A DNA stretch of 23,398 nt from Podochytrium sp. JEL0797. Taxonomy: Eukaryota; Chytridiomycota; Chytridiomycetes; Chytridiales; Chytriomycetaceae. The position numbers and the translations under genes are program-made. Numbering within the stretch: position 1 is the stretch's first letter; every line of letters begins with the position of its first letter. Positions 8,863 through 18,959 of this stretch are shown in pieces. The stretch covers positions 1-23,398 of the forward strand of contig JADGJG010000336.1 in assembly GCA_027596195.1 (NCBI GenBank). The letters run 5' to 3'. Under the pieces are notes generated by a model. It searched no databases. It worked only from the letters and a program-made list of their open reading frames with translations, and was not told where the DNA came from.

Positions 8863-9780
8863 ATGGACAATCCCATCATGTTCTCTCCCATGGACGTGCC
8901 CGGCTCGGCCGTCTTTCGAGTCACGTATTATGCCACCCTTCCAATATACGTGCTGGGCGGTCTCACAAATCTCGCAGTCCTCGCCACCATACTCAAAAAC
9001 AAGAACCTGCTCGTCTTCAGATTGGACAAGATCATCTTCAGCTTGCTCCTCATCTGTCTTGTCTGGTCCGTCTCAGCAGCAACGCGATACATCCTTTATC
9101 TCTTCAGCAACTTTGAATATTCTTCTACTCTTAATCGCGTTCTCGCACTGGAAACATCAATGGTCGTCACTTGCATCTTTGGCTGCAACCTCTTGCTCGC
9201 AATGGAAAGATATTTCGTCGTCAAGCAAATTGAGCATGAACGCTCCAACAAATGGTACATTGGCGTCATCGTGGCCATCGGCATTCTCTGTCTTGTCGAC
9301 ACTGCCGTTTTCATAACTTCCCCTAGCAGCAATTCGATGACCCCCGACCTGTGGCTCCAAAGCATCATCTGGCACGCGTGCTTGGTCTTTCTGTTCATCT
9401 CCACCATCACGTCCGTCATCGTCTTATACACCCGCACTTTTCTGGACATTCGCCAAAAGCTTCGCGCAAACCTCGAGCAAGGCCGGGCTTTGTTCATTGC
9501 GCAGGCGAAAGTTCTCAAATATTGCATCGCGATGGGATCCAGTCTTGCAATCTGTTATTTTCCAACTGGGGTGTGGCTGGTTTATGAGAGGCACATTTAC
9601 GGAGATCCGTGGTTGGAAATGGACACGGCCAAGGTGGTGGAGGGTTTGACCCAGCTTTGTGTTGCGTTGGATGTTGTCTTGACGCCTGCGATGGCGATGT
9701 ATTTTTCTCCTGACTTGAGGGAGGAGATGTGGAATTCATGGGCAGTACGCAAGGTTAAAATAAACGTCTTCTTTGATTGA
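8863..9780 (+). CDS. Class A-like seven-transmembrane receptor (GPCR), paralogue C
   Basis: A single exon of 305 residues. Seven hydrophobic segments are visible. TM1 carries GLTNLAVLATI (Asn36). TM3 ends in LLLAMERYFVV, with Glu-Arg-Tyr at residues 115-117, the same numbers as in receptors A and B. TM6 has ICYFPTGVW in place of the CWxP motif, and TM7 has VVLTPAMAMYF in place of NPxxY, followed by a short helix-8-like Asp-Leu-Arg-Glu-Glu-Met and a brief basic tail. The extracellular loop TSPSSNSMTPDLW matches the TSPCSNQIFPD loop of A and B, so all four genes share ancestry although this one lacks introns. The start at 8863 agrees with paralogue D. It is likely a plasma-membrane receptor coupled to a heterotrimeric G protein; ligand unknown. 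Confidence 0.78.
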   Translation: MDNPIMFSPMDVPGSAVFRVTYYATLPIYVLGGLTNLAVLATILKNKNLLVFRLDKIIFSLLLICLVWSVSAATRYILYLFSNFEYSSTLNRVLALETSMVVTCIFGCNLLLAMERYFVVKQIEHERSNKWYIGVIVAIGILCLVDTAVFITSPSSNSMTPDLWLQSIIWHACLVFLFISTITSVIVLYTRTFLDIRQKLRANLEQGRALFIAQAKVLKYCIAMGSSLAICYFPTGVWLVYERHIYGDPWLEMDTAKVVEGLTQLCVALDVVLTPAMAMYFSPDLREEMWNSWAVRKVKINVFFD

Positions 9781-10160
9781 AGTGATATTGGCTGTCTGTT
9801 ATGCCCTTCCACTTGTAAAACCACTCGCGTGGGTACGAATATTTTAAGAATCTGCAGTTTGACACTTCCAAAGAATTTGTAATGAAGAAGCCGCATGAAT
9901 TCCAAGGATCCCCTATCTTCAGGTTCAAAGACAAAGCGAAATTCAATTGTGACGCGCCACAGATATTTAAAATGAAAGGGCACCCAGGTGCCAAAGTGGA
10001 AAAGAAAAGGAATAGAACGAGTTGGTATATGCCATGGTGCTGCCTTCATCCACCCCGAACGAGCCGGGGCGAAGAGTTCGTTTTCGATCCGAATCAACCT
10101 CTGCCGCCGGAACGAACGAGAATGAAAAAAGCGGATCATAAATCTAACCAGCCGAGGCAA
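9781..10160. other. Intergenic region and likely 5' leader of receptor D
   Basis: The left part is the 3' end of receptor C. From about 9970 the sequence resembles the region before receptor C at 8150-8210 and then 8740-8862, without the intervening 520 bp. The receptor D frame is open upstream to 9882, so a longer N-terminus is formally possible. The matching region of receptor C shifts frame, so this is better read as leader. Confidence 0.55.
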
Positions 10161-11069
10161 ATGAACAATCCCATCGTGCTCGCTCCCATGGACCCGCGCG
10201 ACTCGGCCGTCTTTCGAGTCACGTATTATGCCACCCTTCCAATATACGTGCTGGGCGGTCTCACAAATCTCGCCGTCCTCGCCACGATACTCAAAAACAA
10301 GAACCTGCTCGTCTTCAGATTGGACAAGATCATCTTCAGCTTGCTATTCATCTGTCTCGTTTGGTCCATCTCTGCAGCAACGCGATACATCCTTTATCTC
10401 TTCAGCAACTTTGATTACTCTTCTACCCTTAATCGCGTTCTCGCGCTTGAAACATCTGTCGTTGTCGCTTGCATCTTTGGCTGCAACCTCTTGCTTGCAA
10501 TGGAGAGATATTTCGTTGTGAAGCAAATCGGAGAACAAAGCAACAAATGGTACATTGGCGTCATCACGGCCATCGGCACTCTCTGCATTGTCGACACTGT
10601 CGTTTTCATAACTTCCCCCAGCAGAAATTCGATGACGCCCGACCTGTGGCTCCAAAGCATCATCTGGCACGCGTGCTTGGTCTTTCTTTTCATCTCCACC
10701 ATCACGTCCATCGTTGTCTTGTACACCCGCACTTTTCTGGACATTCGCCAAAAGCTTCGCGCAAACCTCGAGCAAGGCCGGGCTCTGTTCCTTGCGCAGG
10801 CGAAAGTCCTCAAATATTGCATCGCGATGGGATCCAGTCTTGCTATCTGTTATTTACCGACTGGAATATGGCTGATTTATGAGAAGCACATGTACGGAGA
10901 TCCATGGTTGGAAACGAACACGGCCAAGGTGGTGGAGACTGTGACTCAGTTTTGTGTTGCATTGGATGTTGTCTTGACGCCTGCGATGGCGATGTATTTT
11001 TCTCCTGATTTGAGAGAGGAGATGTATGCGTGGACAGTACGAAAGATTAAAATAAACGCCTTTGATTGA
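10161..11069 (+). CDS. Class A-like seven-transmembrane receptor (GPCR), paralogue D
   Basis: An intronless gene of 302 residues, close to 90% like receptor C by eye, with the same TM1 Asn, Ala-Met-Glu-Arg-Tyr after TM3, ICYLPTGIW in TM6 and LTPAMAMYF in TM7. Differences cluster at the N-terminus (MNNPIVLAPMDPRD versus MDNPIMFSPMDVPG), in the second intracellular loop (IGEQSNK versus IEHERSNK, a one-residue deletion) and at the C-terminal tail. Conservation of the whole frame without stops, with in-frame indels only, indicates that both copies are intact. It lies head-to-tail with C, about 380 bp apart, so it is a recent tandem duplicate with its own promoter region. Expected role: cell-surface sensing through a G protein. 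The annotation rests on motifs and topology, not on a known orthologue. Confidence 0.78.
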   Translation: MNNPIVLAPMDPRDSAVFRVTYYATLPIYVLGGLTNLAVLATILKNKNLLVFRLDKIIFSLLFICLVWSISAATRYILYLFSNFDYSSTLNRVLALETSVVVACIFGCNLLLAMERYFVVKQIGEQSNKWYIGVITAIGTLCIVDTVVFITSPSRNSMTPDLWLQSIIWHACLVFLFISTITSIVVLYTRTFLDIRQKLRANLEQGRALFLAQAKVLKYCIAMGSSLAICYLPTGIWLIYEKHMYGDPWLETNTAKVVETVTQFCVALDVVLTPAMAMYFSPDLREEMYAWTVRKIKINAFD

Positions 11070-11092
11070 TTTTGCAACCTGTCAAGCGCCAA

Positions 11093-11100
11093 TCACGTGA
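11093..11100. promoter_or_regulatory. TCACGTGA palindrome
   Basis: A perfect 8-bp palindrome centred on CACGTG lies in the 253-base gap between receptor D and the next gene, about 230 bases before its ATG. CACGTG is the core bound by basic helix-loop-helix factors such as yeast Cbf1. Its function here is inference from motif and position. Confidence 0.4.
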
Positions 11101-11322
11101 CTTTCCGGAACAATGGCGATTGTTGAAAAACAAAAACGAACAAGGAAAAAAGAGCTCTTCCATTCTCAATACCGCTCTTCCCTGCCAAATCGCGTCTTTC
11201 GATTGTACTATTCGGACTCGACTCGACACCTATTGGCAATTCAATTCGACTCCATTCGAATCGCATTCTCGCAAGAATCAAAAGTCCTCAACACGCTATA
11301 CTCGTCATTGTGTGCGTGAACA

Positions 11323-14300
11323 ATGTTCAAAAAGAAGGATGCAGTGGCTGCTGCTGCTGTTGGTCAGCAACAAATACCGGACACCCCACCGCCTTTGCCA
11401 TCCAAACAAAATGACGCGACCATTAAATCTGTCGGTGCCTCTATCGCGCTCAACTCAACAACACCCCAACAAGCAAAGTTGATACAACCAGTCGAAAGCA
11501 GGGTGAGCGAATCGAGGAGAACTTCGACAACACTCCAACAACTTCCAGTATCCGCCGAAACGAACGCTAGCGGTAATATTACAATTCTTCCCCCTCACAA
11601 AATCATGTTTTTATAAGCCCACTGATGTGTTTTCACAGGCTCGGCAGCCGAAGTCATTGTGAAACGTATTGAACGAAATCCAAACTCGCGTCAGGAAACA
11701 CAAAAGTTGGTAGAGCCCACGGGAGGAATCCAGCGGGTTGAACGACGCGTAACAAATATCAGAGGTGCTGCTGCAGTTACGGCTCTTGCGAACCCTTCCG
11801 CGATTGAAGAAAGCGAAGAACCAAATGACCCCACTCGAAGATCTAGCGAAGTTTCTGGGCCAACGAGTATTTTGCGAAAGCCGAACATGGCGGCACCGGT
11901 TGTGGAAGGGACTTCATCCACACGGATCACGTTCAAGGACCCAATCACGGAGCCGTCGCCTTTACCGCCTGCTAAACCAAAGAAAATCGCGCCGCCGCCA
12001 AAGAAGCCAAAAGTCGCCAAACTGACTTTGACTGAGGAACCGAAAATGGAAAAGGGTAAACATAGTTTTGAGCTTTCTTCAACGTGTCTATATTCAAACT
12101 CGTATTTGATTAGAATCTGAATCCGACCCCGCACAATCTGCAACTGCCACGCAAGTTGAGGCCACGGCTAGCAAAATTCCGCGCATGTCAATCACGTCCA
12201 CTTCTGAGTTTTCAAACATTCCGAGCCCACTATCGAAAGAGTTGGAGCCGTCAAAGGCTGGAAGCGAAAAGCCGCCAGCAATTCAGTCAGAGCCTCCGTC
12301 AAAGACTGTGGGCGAAAAAGCGGGGAAAATTCATGCGGATCCTCCATCAAAGTCGGGATCCCAAATCTCTCTTACAAAAGTCTCTATTTCCAAAGCGGGA
12401 TCATCCAGTAGCTTGGTTACAGTTCCCAAAAAGAAGCTGGTCGCCATCGCCAAACCGGACTCAAAAAAGAAGCCAACCGAGCTCGAAGCGCAAGAAAATG
12501 AGCCGCCAGCGGGATTGAATTCTGAGACGTCAAAACCAGCGAAATTAAATTCTGCCACCGCAAGCTCAGTGAAGGGGAAGTCGGATTTGGCGAAGAAATC
12601 AGATTCTGTGAAGGCGGGAGTCAATGTTGAAAAGGAGACAACGGCAATGAAAAAGGAAGAACCAGCCGTTCCTGATGGAGGGAAGAAGCCCGCAAAATCC
12701 GTTGCACCGCAAAGCGTTGAAAAATCTGCAGGAAAGGATTCGGGAAAAATGGTGGCTGAGGTGAAGGAAAAGAAGGGCAAGGCGGAACCCGTTGTTGCAA
12801 AGGAGCCGGCATCCAAAGCAGCCTCGAAAGACACCGGAAAAGACCAGCCTGCGAAAAAAACAGACCCCGTAGCTTCCAAGTCAAGGTCGCTGAGTGTCCC
12901 CCCTCCAGCCAAACTCGCTCCCGAACCAAAGGAAGCGAAACTGCAGAAGAGTAGTGCAACAAAACCAGCTGATTCTCCTCCAACTACCAAAGCAAAAGCA
13001 GCATCACTTTCAACGAAGCCGCTTGGAACGCAGACCAAGGCCTCCTCGAAGGAAAATCTGAAACCCTCCGCTGAGCCAGTAGAAGTCAATTCAAAGCGGC
13101 AGAAATCTCTCTCAGAGCCTCCAGTCTTGAAGGCAGGAAAATTGGCAAAACTGGATCCCGGGAGCGGAAAGTTGGCTTCGATTGATGCAGATCGAAGTTC
13201 CAACCAGAATCTTGCTCCTTCATCCTTGTCGAGCACCAATCTTTCCAAACAACGTCTCTCAAAAACAAACTTGGCCTCAAGTAGTATCAGTCTCGCTGCC
13301 GACTCAAAAGCCGACAAGAGTCTTGACGTGAAAAAGTCCACCGAGAAAATGTCGAAAGAATCGACAACCGCACTCGAATCAAAGCCACCCGAAAAGTCGA
13401 AATCGCGGTCGCAGTTGGATTTAGCAGCAGCAGCGAAGACTCCAAAATCGCGATCCACCTCCGAGAAACCTGCAACGGCGAAAGATGTGAAACGATCCAA
13501 GCACGAACCAGAAACAAATCCCGGTGAGTTGGGAAGTTCAAGGCTGCAAAGAACTCTCAAACTTCGCGCACAACTCAAGTTGGAGGTGGATGGGTGCTTT
13601 GCCATGGGTCTGTGCGCTCCGATTGAAGATGATTTGTCTCCACCCACCATTTTGCCAAATGAGCCCGCAGAACAAGAACCCGAGAAAGGCGATTCTTCAA
13701 CACCAGAGAAAGTATCGCCGAAAGTAATTCCTGGCATCCCGAATCCTCTCCCGCTGAAACGACACCCATCTGCGAGGAGAACAGTCATGAAGACCATTGG
13801 ATATCCCGCAACCGGGTGGAATCCCAATGAAAATGACGACGAGGCCAAAGATGGAAAGGCGTACCGGTTTAGGAGGGCCAAATCGCTTGAGGATGCAAGT
13901 CTTATGTATGATGTGTATCGCGAATCACATCCGCTCCCGTTTGGGCATCACGGAACATATAACGAATTCAAAGCTCTGAGAGGCGATGATCCAAATGTAA
14001 GCTCTATATTCAATTCGCTTTCCATGTTTCTAATCGCAAGTAGGATGAGCCACTGAACGGTGAACATCCCACATACGAAAACGCAATGATGGAAAGCTTT
14101 GGGATGACTGTGCCGCTCAACAAAGGTGAAAGCAATTTACCTCTAGACTTGCTTCTTACTCTTCACTGACTTTAGACTCGGTTGCATTGAATCATCGACC
14201 CACCACTGTGCCGAACCTTGACCATCACCGTCCCGACACGACACTGGCAAGCAACAAACCCGGAACTCGAAAACTACAATCAGCACAAGAAGCAAAGACC

Positions 14301-15917
14301 GCACAAGTGCCACTGATTCCGCAAGTTGTCCTCCCGCCTCTCGCAAAACCACCGCAGAGCCTCGGGGCTCCTGCTTTGCCAAACATTTCCGAGAGTTCAG
14401 TCAAATACCTGCAGCAGTACATGGATCGAGCCAAAAAAGCGGGCAGAGAACCACCAAATATTATCATTGCGAGAAGCTTGCCGGTTGGTGGCGGTGGAAA
14501 TCTTTTGCGACAAGCAGCTGTTCCTGCAGCTCCGTTACCCAAAAAGGACATGTTTCCCATGCGTGGTGCATCTGAGACACGCGCTGCTGCGCACAGTAAA
14601 GATATCAACAGCAGCAATGACTGGGAACGTTATTCAGACATTGTTCAAAAGAGGTCTGGGTGGGAGCCTGGAGTTTCATTTGATGACGATGAGATCCGCG
14701 GCAGATCAAGGTCGCGACGTCGCGAGAATACTCCAGCGCCAACCAATTTCACAATTGCAGAGAAAGATCGACGCTCACCTAGTGTACCCAGGATCAAATC
14801 TCTTGAGAGAAGCGTTGGTGCAAGGGGAGCGAGCCTTCCGCGATTTCAACCGGTGCCAGGCGAGAGAATTCAGTCCGCTTGTGCTCAGGACCCGTTTGGC
14901 TTTGACAATGTTGAGCCATTTCCGCTTCCGGCAGAAAAACCCGTCAAAAAGTCCAAGCCGATTGTCTCAAAATCAAAGTCCAAAACGAGCCCGATTTTGA
15001 TACGGAAATCCAAGGCCACTGGTGCAGGAAAACCAAAAGGAAAACCTTTGAAGCGTGTTGAATTGGAACCAGAGTTGCCTGCCTTTCAGCAAAATTCATT
15101 TCCAGCCCAGCCAATGGGGTTCCAAAGTCCGTGGTTTCAAACTCCAGATGTCAATGGAAGCAATGCTTCGTTTCCACCGGCTTTCCAGATGCCATTCAGC
15201 TATTCTGCGCAAGATTCGCATCAGCAACAGATGCTCTTTCAACAGCAATTTCAGCAACAACTCCTCCAAACCCACTTTCCATGGATGTTCAATTTCCAGC
15301 AACAGCCTGCTCCGCATCACCCCAATTCATCTTCTTTGGAGCCCCTTGAACCTCCTACTGTTAGTGAGAGAGAAAAACCAAAGAAAGCGAACCCCAAATC
15401 AAGTCTCAAAAAGTCAAAGAGTGTCAAGCAGCCAAAACCCCGCCAACCCACACCCGACTCTTTACCAAAACAGCAATATCACGAGCTTCCTCAGTATAAT
15501 ACAATGTATGCACAGCAGCAACAAATGCATCAGCACCATCAGCAACCGTTCGTTCCTCAAACTCTGATGCCGGCACGAATTCGCGTTCAACATGTTCCCG
15601 TAGTTGTTTTGCGGCAAGCTATGGTGATTGAGCCGACAGGGGAGGCACCTGGAAGCTATGGAGAGCAGTATTCTTCGAATGGTGGTGAACTGGGACACCC
15701 GACATACATTAGTCACGGTTTCGGAGGTGGGACAGGTGAGATTTATGGAATGGTGAATCACAGTCATGCAGCCATGGAGGAGGTTGTCGAAGATGCACCT
15801 GTGGAGGAAGTCGAAGTGAAGAAGAATGTGAAAATATTGGAGAAACCGCGGAGTCGGCAAGGAGTGCGGCTGATGATTGCGAAGGGGTTGATTGGGAGAA
15901 CGAGAGGCGGAGACTGA
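11323..15917 (+). CDS. Large intrinsically disordered Ser/Lys/Pro/Gln-rich protein
   Basis: Five exons (11323-11572, 11639-12055, 12114-13996, 14044-14125, 14176-15917) give 1457 residues; introns are 66, 58, 47 and 50 nt and each junction holds the frame. I recognise no catalytic domain, membrane segment or signal peptide. The N-terminal two thirds is low-complexity Lys/Ser/Ala/Pro sequence; the C-terminal part has Gln/His-rich runs (around 15220-15300 and 15500-15550). Short motifs of the form (R/K)SL(S/E) recur, including an exact RSLSVP at 12884-12901, the 14-3-3 mode-1 pattern, and RQKSLSEP at 13097-13120. The most ordered-looking stretch is around 13790-13990 (TIGYPATGWNPNENDD, then FRRAKSLEDASLMYDVYRES). 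Composition resembles cytoskeletal scaffolds or RNA-granule proteins, but no function can be assigned. An antisense frame of 516 codons across exon 3 is a by-product of biased composition. Confidence 0.75.
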
Positions 15918-16028
15918 GTTTAATTTATTTGATATTCTTAGAATTTGAAGGTCGTTTTATGCTCTCTCTCTGAGGGGGTTGAACCTTTCCCACAAACGAT
16001 GCGGCAATCGATCGATTTTTTTTCTGGC

Positions 16029-16049
16029 GAAAACGTCACGAAAACGTCA
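16029..16049 (+). promoter_or_regulatory. Tandem ACGTCA half-sites just before the bZIP gene
   Basis: GAAAACGTCA occurs twice in direct repeat (16029-16038 and 16040-16049), 11 bases apart start to start, ending 23 bases before the bZIP start codon. ACGTCA (complement TGACGT) is most of the CRE/ATF site recognised by bZIP proteins. The position invites a model of autoregulation, but this is inference. Confidence 0.5.
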
Positions 16050-16072
16050 TCGAACTTTCTTCCGACCCGCCA

Positions 16073-17394
16073 ATGTCGTACGATCCTCACACGAGGCGAG
16101 GCCGCAAACAAACCACCGAGGATGCCCCCTCGCACAAGGCCGCTCTGAACCGCGAGGCACAGCGCAACCTGCGATTGAGAAAGCAAAAGTACCTTGCGGA
16201 TCTCGAGGCAAAGGTGGTTGAGTTGACCAAGGCACTCGAGGCGACGGCACAGGAAGAATCTCTTCTCAAGCGCAGAAACAAGGTGCTCGAGGTCGAGAAC
16301 GAAACGCTGCGCCGGCTGTCGAACTTTCCACATTTACAACCGGATGCCGCTTGTCCCTCGTGTGCCGCCGAGCGAATCAAGGCGGAGGTCTGCATGGAAC
16401 AGATCTACTCTCTTGAACAGAAGGTGGAAGCCCTGCAGCTCAACCCGCCCCCCATGCGACTCCAGGCCTCACCCCTCGTTGCTGACAACTGCCTCTTGAC
16501 GATTCCAAACGACCCGTTCATGTACGATGTTCAGTCTCCCTTCAGTACTGGCAGCCAATCCGTCAGCGAAGCGTTTGCGACCCCTTCGTCGGACATGGTC
16601 GATATTGAAAATGACGATGCGATTCTGGTGAATCCAGCTACCGGAAAGATTGCTTGCTCCGAAGAGCTATACGGCCCCATCGAAATCGAGTCGTCCAAGA
16701 TTCTTCTGAAAGCGCTCTCCTCCTTCAAATTCGATCCCGAACGGATCGATCAGTATTATGACCTGGTCATACGTCAGACGCGAGTTTCAACACGAAAAGA
16801 CGCGCGGAGACTGGTTACAAAGCTGATTCGCTCATTGATGAAGATGGTTGAGATGTGTTCTCTGATCGACCGGTTCAAATTCATTGAGACGTTTTCCGTC
16901 TTTCACGAACGGAATTCGAAGCATGAGGTTGATTTTGCTGCTCTTCGATTCAGCAACTTGGTTTTTAACTCGACCCTTCCAGATTCATTTTAGCAAGCTT
17001 TGCGAACCACGAGAAGAAACGAAGCGAGAGATCGCTGCGCGCCCGATCCACAATCTCGAGCCAGACGTCCTCCGGTTTCAACAAACCCTCAAGGCGATTC
17101 CATCCTTCAGTGAATCTGGAGCCGTGATTGACCAACTGTGTAGCTTTTGGGTGTACGATTGCGATGCCGAAGGATTCTTTCACCTGAATTATCTCATGTA
17201 TCTGCTCGAAAGGACATGCAAGGACGTGGAAGATCGCATGACGGTACGTTCTCTCTTCGTTTTGATTTGAGCAATTGTGTGCTCTCGGCTGATTCTTGAC
17301 TTAGTTCTGGGTTGCTTTCGAAGTGGCACGTGCGAAATGGAACCGCGTCGATATGGACGAGCTCATTTCCAAAGTGGAAGCAACTTCTCTTTAA
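16073..17394 (+). CDS. bZIP transcription factor, Yap/AP-1-like basic region
   Basis: Three exons (16073-16927, 16983-17243, 17305-17394) give 401 residues. The basic region NREAQRNLRLRK (residues 26-37) fits the N-x-x-A-Q-R-x-x-R-x-R-K pattern of fungal Yap factors, with Leu where Yap proteins usually have Phe. It runs into a leucine zipper with Leu at 44, 51, 65, 72 and 79 (position 58 is Thr). A Cys-Pro-Ser-Cys pair and a second short coiled coil (about 94-120) follow; the C-terminal half is helical-looking and unrecognised. It should act in the nucleus as a dimeric DNA-binding regulator. Intron 2 (61 nt, GTACGT) is clear. Intron 1 is a best guess: a 55-nt GTTGAT...CCAG intron with a TTAAC branch site joins the two frames, but other donors (for example GTCTTT at about 16899) would also keep frame. 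It lies 155 bp after the disordered-protein gene, same strand. Confidence 0.82.
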
Positions 17395-17772
17395 AATACA
17401 ATTAAGTTATCTTTTGAAATACACTCTTTTGTCCAATATCGCGCCGCAGCGAATGATACTCGAGGCGGGCGCTTGCGGTTTGGTTCACTGGAATCACGTA
17501 CTCCTCATCCGAGCCATTTAACCCACTTTGAGTCCACAAGAACCTCTCTTGTTTGAAACCGCCACGTTGCCCGAGAGGAGAGAACTGTAATGAAATACAT
17601 TCACGACGGCATCCGGCTTGCCCTGTTCCTCGCCCAACCCCAGCAGCTTCAGCGTGCGTAACTCGTCGGAAACAGCGTCTCGAATGACCTGGACAAAGTC
17701 TCGTCAAACTCGACCAGTGAGGGCCCAGAGAAAACGGCGAGTCGAACCGAACACCTAATTTTTATTTTGAAT
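17395..17772. other. Tail-to-tail intergenic region with a coding-like minus-strand stretch
   Basis: The gap lies between two convergent genes, so both 3' ends fall here. On the minus strand, 17703-17518 is open for 61 codons and reads like real protein (for example FVQVIRDAVSDELRTLKLLG, then VVNVFHYSSLLSGNV), but it has no start codon, begins right after a stop and matches no family I know. It may be an exon relic of a lost gene or chance. Nothing else was seen. Confidence 0.35.
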
Positions 17773-18959
17773 TCACAGCTTCGCAAGCACAGAAATCTCC
17801 CCTTCCCCACGCCCACACACGCGGTTCCATCCATACTCCTCAAATGCCACATCAAGTCGTCTTCGCCGCTCCGCCCCACCAATATTCGCCGAATCGAGAA
17901 GCATGGGTCCAACGAAATGAAACCGTGGGTCTTTGTGGTCCATTTTGCCCGTCTTCAAGTGCGTGATGGCGAGCATGTCTTCAAAGATCCGGATTCGGTC
18001 TTGCGACGGTCTCCCTGGGAGATGGACCTGGATTTTCATGACATTCAGCAAGCGTATTCTTCATCAACGCTCTCTCCCATCGTGAGTTTCTCACACACGT
18101 TGAAGTCTTCTCCCATTCAAAACGGGAAGGAAATAAACAAAAAAACGACGGTCCTCACCACCAAATCGCCCTCGTGAAACCATGGAAACTCGGAATCAAA
18201 ATGATAAAACGACACCCTCTTGACATGACAATCCACATCTCGCCCCCACTTGTCAAACGTCCACAACATGAGCCCTTGATCGTCCAACCAAAACCTTCCG
18301 TTCGCCGGGTCACAAATCTCCAACCACCCGTTCATCAGATTTTTTCCATCCAGTGGTGTGCAGGCGGCTAAATCTGCGAGGGCAAGGAATCGATGGATAT
18401 AAGCGCGGGACCACGCGCTATTTTTGAAGATGAAATGGCCCAGGTTCACGACTCCCTTGAATTTCGCGTTGTCTGGTTCAGCTGTGGGCACAATCAAATC
18501 GTATTGCGGATCGAGAAACTCTTGCATCGATTGAGAGTGGTTGAGGAATATGGCGTCGGAGTCCGACCAGATAACAAAGTCATATCCGTGATCGAAAAGA
18601 GACAGGATGCTCGCGAATTTCGTGAAGTAGATGCTTGTTTTGTGAATATTGCCGGCAATGCGCTCGCCATAGTTGAAAAAGTCGTACCCGTGGATATCCG
18701 CATATCGCTGTTTGTTGGGGATGGTGATGCGGGCGACGGATTCGGCTGATTCGCCTTGCGCAAAAGTCACAAGGGCGACGCTGATAGTGGAGAGGGGTCA
18801 GATATTGCCAATCAATAATCAGTCCACTCACCGTTGATTGCTGGTGGTTGAAAAGTGATGTCGCGGTGGTGGTGATGCAAACAGATCGAACGCGAGCTTG
18901 AAGAGTGCCACGAATGCAATGAGCGTGAAGAGTCGACGCAGGGAGGTGAGCGCTTTCAT
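17773..18959 (-). CDS. Type II membrane glycosyltransferase, GT34-like (MNN10/GMA12 group)
   Basis: Three exons (18959-18832, 18780-18159, 18027-17773) encode 334 residues; introns are 51 and 131 nt. The N-terminus has a short basic tail, then a membrane anchor (about residues 11-28, LFTLIAFVALFKLAFDLF), the layout of Golgi type II transferases. The luminal domain opens with VALVTFAQGES and carries NKQRYADIHGYDFF, the metal-binding Asp-Ser-Asp (116-118, in FVIWSDSDAIF), an acidic WLDDQGLML, and FPWFHEGDLVVHLPGR, the last split exactly at the second exon junction. This order is characteristic of family GT34, whose fungal members transfer galactose or mannose onto N- or O-glycans. The exact sugar cannot be told from sequence. 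The gene lies convergent with the bZIP gene and divergent from the UNC93-like gene. The ATG at 18959 supplies the membrane anchor, supporting that start. Confidence 0.75.

Noticed and set aside
9882..10160. In-frame upstream extension of receptor D that would add 93 residues
   Set aside because: The matching upstream sequence of receptor C differs by 17 nt between the conserved block and the ATG, so the frame is not preserved. The conserved blocks are better read as leader or promoter.
12331..13881. 516-codon open frame on the minus strand
   Set aside because: It lies antisense to exon 3 of the disordered-protein gene. The biased Lys/Ser/Pro codon use of that gene leaves the opposite strand free of stops; the sense strand has consistent splicing into four other exons.
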